A stretch of 18,186 nucleotides of DNA from CAZPMT01 sp964587655. Lineage in GTDB: Bacteria > Hydrogenedentota > Hydrogenedentia > Hydrogenedentales > SLHB01. The position numbers and the translations under genes were made by a program. Below, piece by piece: positions 8,139 to 14,075 of this stretch; positions within the stretch are counted from its first letter, which is position 1, and every line of letters begins with the position of its first letter. The stretch lies in NCBI GenBank assembly GCA_964587655.1, contig CAZPMT010000116.1, positions 1 to 18,186 of the forward strand, written 5' to 3'. The notes beneath the pieces are model-generated. The model saw only the letters and a list, made by a program, of their open reading frames with translations. It did not search any database and was not told the DNA's origin.

Positions 8139-8192
8139 TCTCATGTTGGCCCTTCCTGCTAAACCGGGGAGGTCATTTTGTGAGAGGAGGTG
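8139..8192 (+). promoter_or_regulatory. Candidate S6:S18-type autoregulatory leader structure
   Basis: The leader can fold into an outer stem TCTCA (8139-8143)/TGAGA (8181-8185). An inner stem joins 8147-8156 (TGGCCCTTCC) to 8166-8175 (GGGGAGGTCA), with G-U pairs and one mismatch. The apical loop ends in CC next to G, giving a CCG triplet at 8164-8166. The outer stem abuts the rpsF Shine-Dalgarno AGGAGGTG (8185-8192). In many bacteria the S6-S18 complex binds a CCG-containing fold in the rpsF leader; the match to that family is an inference. Confidence 0.35.
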
Positions 8193-8198
8193 AAGATT

Positions 8199-8657
8199 TT
8201 GAGAACGTACGAAGCGCTGTACATCGTCCGGCCCGACGTGCGGGACGATGACGTCCAGACGATAGCAAAGGAGGTAGAGTCCCTCGTTGCGCAAAACGGG
8301 GGAGCTATCGTGCGCTCCGAAACTTGGGGAAAGCGAAAGCTCGCGTATGAGGTGCAGAAATGTTCCGAAGGGTGTTATATTCTCCTTCGGTTTGAATCCG
8401 CGCCGCCGTTTGTGTCCCGTCTTGAGAATCACTTCCGGTTGACGGATGCAATCATCCGTTATCTCGTGGTGCTCTTCGACGAGAAGACGTTGCGCCTTGA
8501 GGCCGCCCAGAAGCAACGCAAAGAGGCGGAGATCCGCGCCTCCGCGCTGGCGCCGCCGCCGGCGGAAGACGATGATGATGACGACGCGCCGCGAGGAAGA
8601 CGACGCGGCTCCCGTCGATTCGCCGATAGTGATGACGAAGAGGAAGAGGTAGGCTGA
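8199..8657 (+). CDS. rpsF: 30S ribosomal protein S6
   Basis: A 152-aa S6 protein that binds the central domain of 16S rRNA together with S18. The N-terminus MRTYEALYIVRPD and the GGAIVRSETWGKRKLAYEV segment are typical of the family. The start is taken as TTG 8199: the strong Shine-Dalgarno AGGAGGTG (8185-8192) lies 6 nt before it and overlaps the alternative GTG at 8190, which would be occluded. S6 usually ends near 100-110 residues; here about 40 extra residues form a highly charged, low-complexity tail, with an Asp run, then Arg-rich, then Asp/Glu-rich segments. Such acidic tails occur in S6 (E. coli S6 is also extended with glutamates). It is the first gene of the operon, 24 nt before ssb. 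Confidence 0.95.
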   Translation: MRTYEALYIVRPDVRDDDVQTIAKEVESLVAQNGGAIVRSETWGKRKLAYEVQKCSEGCYILLRFESAPPFVSRLENHFRLTDAIIRYLVVLFDEKTLRLEAAQKQRKEAEIRASALAPPPAEDDDDDDAPRGRRRGSRRFADSDDEEEEVG

Positions 8658-8681
8658 TCAATACAGGGGAGGGAACGGCCG

Positions 8682-9122
8682 ATGCCGGACTTTCGAATGC
8701 CGAACTTGAATAAGGTGTTCCTCGCGGGACGCCTCACGCGCGACCCGGAACTCCGGTATACACCCGGGGGAGCCGCGGTGTGCAAGTTAGGTTTGGCTGT
8801 CTCGCGGTTCTTCAAGGGGCGCGACGGTGAAAAGAAGGAAGAAACGCTCTTCGTCGACGTGACCGCTTGGGAAAAGATCGCGGAGAATTGCGGCCAGCGG
8901 CTGAAGCAGGGACGGCCCGTGTTGGTGGAAGGCCAGCTTCGCTCCAGTTCGTGGGAAGACAAGGCCACGGGACAGAAGCGAACTAAAATTGAAGTCCACG
9001 CCGACCGCATTCAGGAGTTGGATTGGAGCGAGGATCGAAGCGGTACGGCGCGCCCGCCCCGTCCGGAACCGGAAGCCCACGCCATGGAAGAGCCGCAGCC
9101 CGAAGACGACATTCCCTTCTAG
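8682..9122 (+). CDS. ssb: Single-stranded DNA-binding protein
   Basis: A 146-aa SSB. It coats single-stranded DNA during replication and repair and recruits partners through its C-terminal tip. The OB-fold spans about residues 8-112 (NKVFLAGRLTRDPELRYTPGG; FVDVTAWEKIAENC; LVEGQLRSSSWEDK). It is followed by a Pro/Glu-rich linker and the canonical acidic tip EDDIPF. The ATG at 8682 has AGGGGAGGG (8665-8673) 8 nt upstream, which favours it over the in-frame ATG at 8697. It sits between rpsF and rpsR, the classical location of the primary bacterial ssb, and is presumably cotranscribed with them. Confidence 0.96.
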   Translation: MPDFRMPNLNKVFLAGRLTRDPELRYTPGGAAVCKLGLAVSRFFKGRDGEKKEETLFVDVTAWEKIAENCGQRLKQGRPVLVEGQLRSSSWEDKATGQKRTKIEVHADRIQELDWSEDRSGTARPPRPEPEAHAMEEPQPEDDIPF

Positions 9123-9157
9123 GGGCTTGAGAAGCAAGGAGAATTGGTACACTCGTT

Positions 9158-9424
9158 ATGATGAGACAAAGTTCCAGAACGAAAGCCAGCGCCAAGAAGA
9201 AGAAGAAGCGCACACTCTCGCGGACGAAGGTCTGCCGCCTGACGGTGGACCGGGTCGAGTACATCGACTATAAAGACGTCGCGATGCTGAAGCACTATAT
9301 TACCGAGCGCGGCAAGATTATCCCGAGGCGCATCACTGGCGCTACCGCGCGACACCAGCGCATGCTGAATCGCGCCATCAGTCTGGCGCGGCAGATCGCT
9401 CTGTTGCCGTACACGGCGGACTGA
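9158..9424 (+). CDS. rpsR: 30S ribosomal protein S18
   Basis: An 88-aa S18 protein, partner of S6 in the 30S platform. It has a lysine-rich N-terminus, then the family core: YIDYKDVAMLKHYITERGKI, followed by PRRITGATARHQRML and the LLPYTAD end. One cysteine (VCRLTVD) remains where zinc-type S18 proteins have a CxxC pair, so it is probably not a zinc-binding form. There are tandem ATG codons at 9158 and 9161; AAGGAGA (9136-9142) is 15 nt upstream, longer than ideal. It lies 35 nt after ssb and 11 nt before the DUF2232 gene. Confidence 0.95.
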   Translation: MMRQSSRTKASAKKKKKRTLSRTKVCRLTVDRVEYIDYKDVAMLKHYITERGKIIPRRITGATARHQRMLNRAISLARQIALLPYTAD

Positions 9425-9435
9425 GCGGGACATTC

Positions 9436-10404
9436 TTGAGCGCCCGAGCGCGGGCCATGCTGAAATATGCCTTGATAGTCGGCGCCCTGTTTGTGGGATG
9501 TCTTGGGGCATCCAAACTTGGCCTGCATCTCCTCGGCGTCGCATTGTTCCCAATCCCGATCGCGGTCTGCGTCGTGCGACGGCAGTGGGGCCGCACTCTG
9601 GGCTTGCTTGTCTGCGCCGCCCTCGCGGTGTGGCTCGGCGACGGCACGATCATAGGTGTGGTTCTCTACACCCTGCTGGCCGGCGTCGGTGTTCCGCTGG
9701 GACTCGGCATCGCGTTGCGTTGGACGTACGGATGGACCGTCACGGCTGTGGCGGCGTTGGTTTACACGGCCTTGGCAGGCGCTTTTCTGCTGACTTGGCC
9801 GGATTGGCTGGCGCAATCGCAAGTCGCGTGGGACGTGCTGCTCAAGCAATTGAAGGACAATCCGCCCGATACCGGCGGCGAGTCGGCCGCCGCGATAGTG
9901 ACGGCTGTCACGTGGATGAAAGATCATTGGGCGGACGTCGGACTCGGGTTGTGGATGTGGCCCGCACTTGTGGCCGCTTGCGTTGGCGTATCGGCGGTTT
10001 CGGCTCGGCTGCGGCGGCGGTGGCGCATCGAAGGGGTCCGCGGTTCGTTCGGCGATATGCGGCCCTCGGAATGGTTGGTATGGGCGGCGATCCTGGCCGC
10101 GCTCTTGTGCTTTGCGGATTACCGTTGGCCATCGTTGGGCCTGCGCGTCGTCTCATGGAATTCGGCGATCGCGCTTGCCGCCATCTATTGGCTGAACGGC
10201 TTTTCGATATTTGTGTTCGCGCTGGACATGCTTCGGCCGCATTTTCTGCTGGTCATGTCCCTTGTGTTTCTGTTCGTGTGGGCCATGCCGCACCCGCTGC
10301 TGTGCGCGGTCGGCCTGTTCGACACTTGGGCCGACTTTCGCGGAAGGCTGCGCAGGGTTGCCGCCGCGCGGAAACAGCGCGAAGAATCGGATGACGTGAA
10401 ATAG
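9436..10404 (+). CDS. DUF2232 (YybS-like) integral membrane protein
   Basis: A 322-aa hydrophobic protein with roughly eight membrane segments, including one at the N-terminus and a cluster in the last 120 residues. It ends in a basic cytosolic tail. Position between rpsR and rplI, size and hydropathy fit the DUF2232/YybS family, which occupies this slot in many bacteria and has no established biochemical function. Two starts are possible: TTG 9436 (used here, 11 nt after rpsR) or ATG 9457, which begins MLKYALIVGA; neither has a convincing Shine-Dalgarno sequence. It is probably translated by coupling to rpsR. Confidence 0.8.
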   Translation: MSARARAMLKYALIVGALFVGCLGASKLGLHLLGVALFPIPIAVCVVRRQWGRTLGLLVCAALAVWLGDGTIIGVVLYTLLAGVGVPLGLGIALRWTYGWTVTAVAALVYTALAGAFLLTWPDWLAQSQVAWDVLLKQLKDNPPDTGGESAAAIVTAVTWMKDHWADVGLGLWMWPALVAACVGVSAVSARLRRRWRIEGVRGSFGDMRPSEWLVWAAILAALLCFADYRWPSLGLRVVSWNSAIALAAIYWLNGFSIFVFALDMLRPHFLLVMSLVFLFVWAMPHPLLCAVGLFDTWADFRGRLRRVAAARKQREESDDVK

Positions 10405-10413
10405 CAATCCGGA

Positions 10414-10433
10414 GGCCGCGGCGATCCGCGGCC
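10414..10433 (+). other. Intra-operon GC hairpin before rplI
   Basis: An 8-bp perfect hairpin, GGCCGCGG (10414-10421), loop CGAT, CCGCGGCC (10426-10433), lies in the 86-nt gap between the DUF2232 gene and rplI. No T-tract follows, so it is not a typical terminator. It could be an RNA-processing or stability element. Confidence 0.5.
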
Positions 10434-10490
10434 CGAGATCGATGATTGGCGAATGCGTATGAGATACGATATCAACGGGAGGTTTCCTTC

Positions 10491-10952
10491 ATGAAAGTCA
10501 TTCTCAGTCAAGACGTGGCGGACTTGGGCAAGATGGGCGCGACGGTCAACGTGGCCGACGGATACGCGCGGAATTTCCTGCTGCCCCGGAAGCTGGCCGT
10601 ACGCGCGGATTCCGGAAGCGCGAAGCAGATCGATCATGAGATCCGAGTGATCCGCAGGCGCGAGGAAAAGCAGCGCGCCGTGCTCACCACCCTCGCGAAA
10701 AGCCTCGAAGGCGTCACGGTCGAGATCAAGGCGCGCGCAGGCGAAGAGGACAAGATCTTCGGGTCCGTCACCACCGCGCACGTGGCCGAAAAGCTCGCCG
10801 AGATCGGACATCAGATCGACCGCAAGGCCATCATGCTCGATGAGCCGATAAAGGCGCTCGGCATTTTCGGCGTCCCGGTGCGGCTGGCAAACGGCATAGA
10901 AGCGACGATTAAGGTTTGGGTCACCGCCATTGAAGAGGAAGCAACAGCCTGA
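10491..10952 (+). CDS. rplI: 50S ribosomal protein L9
   Basis: A 153-aa L9 protein. It binds domain V of 23S rRNA near the L1 stalk and helps maintain reading-frame fidelity. The N-terminal domain shows MKVILSQDVADLGKMG and the GYARNFLLPRKLA signature. A charged connecting helix and the C-terminal domain follow. The ATG at 10491 has GGGAGG (10477-10482) 8 nt upstream and starts exactly at the family N-terminus. The last 23 nt overlap the proposed TTG start of dnaB, suggesting translational coupling. Gene order rplI-dnaB is common in bacteria. Confidence 0.96.
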   Translation: MKVILSQDVADLGKMGATVNVADGYARNFLLPRKLAVRADSGSAKQIDHEIRVIRRREEKQRAVLTTLAKSLEGVTVEIKARAGEEDKIFGSVTTAHVAEKLAEIGHQIDRKAIMLDEPIKALGIFGVPVRLANGIEATIKVWVTAIEEEATA

Positions 10953-12372
10953 CGGCAGGACGCAGCAGGAACCGAGGCCGGTCTTTGATCGCGTTCCGCC
11001 GCAGAGCATCGACGCGGAACGCGCCGTACTCGGCGCCATGCTGCTCAATCCGGACGCGGTCGGCGCGGCGCTCGAGGTGTTCCGCGACGCGGGGGCGGAC
11101 GCTTTCTACGTCGAGGCGCACCAGCAGATCTACGGCTCCCTTCTGACCTTGTTCCACAAGAGCGTGCCCGTCGATCCGGTTACCGTGTACGAGCAGTTGA
11201 ACGTCGAAGGCCATCTCGAAACCTCCGGCGGCGGGGCGTACATCTCGGAGCTGATGGGCGCCGTGCCGACTTCGGCGAACATCGCATACTACGCACACAT
11301 CGTGCTCGACGCGTCCATTCGGCGCAAGCTGATATCGAGCTGCACCACCATCGCCGGGACCGCGTACGACGGCGAAGGCGAGGTGGCCGAGCTTCTCGAC
11401 CAGGCGGAATCCACGATCTTCGCGATCTCGCAAACGCGTCAGAGCAATCCCATTTACAAAGTCGGGGACCTCGTCAATGAAAGCGTCGAGCAGATCGAGC
11501 GGCTGATCAACGAGCACACGGGCGTCAGGGGCCTCTCTACCGGCTTCAAGGATATCGATAGGACACTCTCGGGCCTTCAACCATCGGACATGATCGTGCT
11601 TGCGGCTCGGCCCTCGGTTGGCAAGACGGCCCTCGCGCTCAACATTGCGCGAAACGTCGGCGTGCACGATCACAAGGGCGTGCTCCTGTTCAGTCTCGAA
11701 ATGGCCAAGGAGCAACTCACCCAACGGCTGCTTTGCATGGAGGGCCGCATCGACTCGGCGCGACTGAGGTCGGGATTCCTTGCCAAGGAAGAGATGTCAA
11801 AGCTGCAACCTGCCGCCGGACGGCTCTACGGCGCCCCAATCTTTATCGATGAAACGCCCAACATCAACATACTCGAGTTGCGATCAAAGGCGCGCCGCCA
11901 CATGGCCCAGCACGACATCAAGCTCATCATCATCGACTACATGCAGCTAATGAGCGGAGGCATGTCGCGCCGCGTCGAGAGCCGCCAGGTCGAGATCTCC
12001 GAGATCTCGAGGGGCATCAAGGGGCTTGCACGCGAGCTTCGCGTACCGGTGATGGCGCTTTCGCAGCTCAGCCGCGAAGCGGAAAAGGACGACGCCGGAC
12101 GCCCGAAACTGTCTCACCTGCGCGAGTCCGGATCGATCGAGCAGGACGCGGACGTCGTGATGATCCTCTGGCGGCCGCCCGAGACGAAGGTGCAGGAGCA
12201 CGACAATCGGATCAAACTCATCGTGGCCAAGCACCGCAACGGTCCCACGGGCACCATCGACATGGCATTCCTGAAAAACTTCCAGCGATTCGAGGAAGTG
12301 GAACGCACCGAGCGCGGGGAGGCGCCAGGCGGCGAGGAAGACTACGTCGAAGACGACGAAGTGCCTTTCTGA
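10930..12372 (+). CDS. dnaB: Replicative DNA helicase DnaB
   Basis: A 480-aa replicative helicase, a hexameric 5'-to-3' ATPase of the replication fork that interacts with primase. The N-terminal domain runs over residues about 22-125 (PPQSIDAERAVLGAMLL). The RecA-type domain has Walker A ARPSVGKTA (226-234) and Walker B LIIIDYMQL (332-340). SQLSREAEKDD with HLRESGSIEQDADVV contributes the DNA-loop and sensor segments. No intein is present. The TTG at 10930 overlaps rplI by 23 nt and is the only upstream start that keeps the full N-terminal domain; ATG 11038 would truncate it. No good Shine-Dalgarno sequence is visible. The C-terminus EDDEVPF resembles an SSB acidic tip. Confidence 0.95.
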   Translation: MKRKQQPDGRTQQEPRPVFDRVPPQSIDAERAVLGAMLLNPDAVGAALEVFRDAGADAFYVEAHQQIYGSLLTLFHKSVPVDPVTVYEQLNVEGHLETSGGGAYISELMGAVPTSANIAYYAHIVLDASIRRKLISSCTTIAGTAYDGEGEVAELLDQAESTIFAISQTRQSNPIYKVGDLVNESVEQIERLINEHTGVRGLSTGFKDIDRTLSGLQPSDMIVLAARPSVGKTALALNIARNVGVHDHKGVLLFSLEMAKEQLTQRLLCMEGRIDSARLRSGFLAKEEMSKLQPAAGRLYGAPIFIDETPNINILELRSKARRHMAQHDIKLIIIDYMQLMSGGMSRRVESRQVEISEISRGIKGLARELRVPVMALSQLSREAEKDDAGRPKLSHLRESGSIEQDADVVMILWRPPETKVQEHDNRIKLIVAKHRNGPTGTIDMAFLKNFQRFEEVERTERGEAPGGEEDYVEDDEVPF

Positions 12373-12423
12373 TCCGGGTTGCGGGACAGCCGGGGCATTG
12401 TGATCTTCGCGCGAGCCAGAATT

Positions 12424-12523
12424 GGTTTCGTGGCCGCGGCGTCCTCGCCGCGTTTCCGTCAAGAACCGCTCGGCGTCAAGTATATGCGCCGAAACGCGGC
12501 GAGGACGCCGCGGCCACGAAACC
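12424..12523. repeat. REPIN-like perfect inverted repeat, copy 2
   Basis: Two perfect 33-nt arms (12424-12456 and 12491-12523) flank a 34-nt centre. Each arm contains GTGG, two bases and the same 16-nt core GCGGCGTCCTCGCCGC as the element at 2801-2862; the bases around the core differ. It lies in the 281-nt gap between dnaB and dapA and could also terminate dnaB transcription. The short open frames that cross it have no coding character. Confidence 0.75.
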
Positions 12524-12588
12524 GCACTAATGCTAAGAAGTGTTCGTTGTGGTCTCACGTGCGGATCGGAGGCGAGATCTTCGTCGGG

Positions 12589-12617
12589 TTGCGGCGGAGC
12601 GGTTGTTGGGATAGAAT
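12589..12617 (+). promoter_or_regulatory. Candidate sigma-70-type promoter of dapA
   Basis: TTGCGG (12589-12594), a 17-nt spacer and TAGAAT (12612-12617) precede dapA. The start point would be near 12624, giving a leader of about 30 nt that contains the AGGAG ribosome site (12642-12646). This implies dapA is transcribed independently of dnaB. Confidence 0.5.
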
Positions 12618-12653
12618 ACGCGGCACTCGTGGAGGCAACTCAGGAGAAGACGC

Positions 12654-13523
12654 ATGTTTCGTGGATCGTTTGTTGCACTTGTAACGCCTTTCAAACGCAA
12701 TTCCGAGATCGATTTCGACGCGTACGGACGCCTTGTGGATCTCCATCTGAAAGAGGGCACGGACGGCATTGTGCCTTGCGGATGCACGGGCGAAGCGGCC
12801 ACGTTGACGCACGCCGAGCAAAAGGAGTGCATCAGGTTCGTCGTGGCGCGGGTTGCCGGGAAGATCCCGGTTATCGCGGGAACGGGATCGAACAGCACGA
12901 CCGAAGCCATAGCGCTTACGCGATTCGCGAAGGAAGCGGGCGCGGACGCAGCCCTGTCGATCACGCCGTATTGCAATAAGCCTACCCCGGCCGGCCAGAT
13001 CGCCCATTTCACGGCTATCGCGGAGGCGATCGACATCCCCATCGTGTTGTACAACGTGCCGAGCCGCACGGGCACGAACATGCTGCCTCAGACGGTCGCG
13101 GCCTTGAACAAGGTCCCATCGATCGTTGCCATCAAGGAGGCCGCGGGGAGCGTTGACCAAGTCTCGCAGATCATCGAGGAATGCGACATCACTGTGTTGT
13201 CGGGCGACGACAGTCTGACGTTGCCGATGATGGCGGTCGGCGCCACAGGCGTGATATCCGTGGCGGCGAACGTGGCGCCGAGGAAGCTCGCGGCGCTTTG
13301 CGGCGAGTTCGCGAAGGGCAACGCGGCGGGCGCGCGCAGCATCCACTACGAACTGCTGCCGTTATTCAAGGCGCTCTTTATCGAGACGAACCCGATTCCG
13401 GTCAAGGCGGCCCTGGCGCGCATGGGCCTGATCGAGAACAACCTTCGCCTTCCGCTGACGCCGATGCTGCCGGACAAGTTCGCGCAACTCGAGCCGGTGC
13501 TGAAACAACTCGGTCTCGTCTGA
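12654..13523 (+). CDS. dapA: 4-hydroxy-tetrahydrodipicolinate synthase (DapA) with altered catalytic triad
   Basis: A 289-aa class I aldolase of the DHDPS family. It normally condenses pyruvate with aspartate semialdehyde in the lysine/diaminopimelate pathway. Numbering matches the E. coli enzyme: the Schiff-base Lys161 (VAIKEA), Tyr133 (LYNVPSRTG) and Arg138 are present, as is GTGSNST. Two triad positions differ: Thr44 is Cys (PCGCTGEAATL) and Tyr107 is Cys (TPYCNKP). Retained Arg138 and GTGSN argue for DHDPS rather than N-acetylneuraminate lyase or another family member, but the substitutions make the exact activity uncertain. The start has AGGAG 7 nt upstream and its own promoter. It is convergent with the BACON gene, and a hairpin lies between them. 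Confidence 0.9.
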   Translation: MFRGSFVALVTPFKRNSEIDFDAYGRLVDLHLKEGTDGIVPCGCTGEAATLTHAEQKECIRFVVARVAGKIPVIAGTGSNSTTEAIALTRFAKEAGADAALSITPYCNKPTPAGQIAHFTAIAEAIDIPIVLYNVPSRTGTNMLPQTVAALNKVPSIVAIKEAAGSVDQVSQIIEECDITVLSGDDSLTLPMMAVGATGVISVAANVAPRKLAALCGEFAKGNAAGARSIHYELLPLFKALFIETNPIPVKAALARMGLIENNLRLPLTPMLPDKFAQLEPVLKQLGLV

Positions 13524-13550
13524 GCGCATCAAGCCGATACGCACGTACAA

Positions 13551-13584
13551 AGGCCCCGCCAAGGTCGAAACCTCGGCGGGGCCT
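13551..13584. terminator. Terminator hairpin between dapA and the BACON gene
   Basis: A perfect 10-bp stem, AGGCCCCGCC (13551-13560) with GGCGGGGCCT (13575-13584). An inner AGGT/ACCT pairing extends it. On the minus strand it is followed by TTTGT; on the plus strand there is no T-run. It sits between convergent genes and may serve both. Confidence 0.65.
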
Positions 13585-13605
13585 GTCGCTCTACTCGATG
13601 ATCGA

Positions 13606-14070
13606 CTATCTTTGCCCGAAACGCCTTGAGGCGCGCGCGCCCGTCACGAGTAACGCGCCCGCGGCCAGCATCATCAGGAACGCGTCACCTGAGAACCCGG
13701 CGCCGGAAGCGGCATCGATCGGGCCGGCGTAGCATCCACCTGTCTTGCCGTTCTGGGTGACGGTCACGTCGATGGGTCCGCCGTCGGCGTTGCTGGACGA
13801 AACCCGAATCGAACCCGTCCGGGGACTTGTGGACGGATTGGCATCGCAGGCCGTTACAATGGTTCCATCGGTAGTTCCCTGACTGCCGACTGTGATCGTG
13901 AGCCAGTCGTTCCCGGAGGTGACTTCGGCGGCCCAATACATCGTGCCGCCGTTCGGATTAAAGACGTCGAACGAGGTGCTGGTGCTCGTCGCTTCGACGG
14001 TCTGGTTGCCCGGCGAAACGGTCAGATACGGCTTCACCGGCGCATACGCCAGCGTTTTCGCTTGAGTCAT
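13606..14070 (-). CDS. BACON-domain protein with C-terminal sorting-like tail, probably truncated
   Basis: A 154-aa protein. Residues about 15-110 look like one BACON-type immunoglobulin-like domain (LTVSPGNQTVEA; NDWLTITVGSQGTTDGTI; RTGSIRVSSSNADG; VTVTQNG). Then comes KTGGCYAGP, a Gly/Ser/Ala linker, one membrane segment (AFLMMLAAGALLVTGA) and a basic end (RASRRFGQR). This tripartite Cys-containing tail resembles MYXO-CTERM-like anchoring signals. There is no signal peptide, so as it stands it would not be exported. The ATG at 14070 lies 5 nt after the stop of the upstream paralogue, with no Shine-Dalgarno sequence. The frame is open back to 14139, inside that gene, in a different frame. 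It is best read as the 3' remnant of a longer secreted gene, or less likely a frameshift extension of its neighbour. Confidence 0.6.
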   Translation of the reverse strand: MTQAKTLAYAPVKPYLTVSPGNQTVEATSTSTSFDVFNPNGGTMYWAAEVTSGNDWLTITVGSQGTTDGTIVTACDANPSTSPRTGSIRVSSSNADGGPIDVTVTQNGKTGGCYAGPIDAASGAGFSGDAFLMMLAAGALLVTGARASRRFGQR

Positions 14071-14075
14071 CGATA

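Noticed and set aside
12379..12979. Plus-strand frames across the dnaB-dapA gap
   Set aside because: They read through the inverted repeat and then out of frame into dapA, and their composition is Arg-rich noise.
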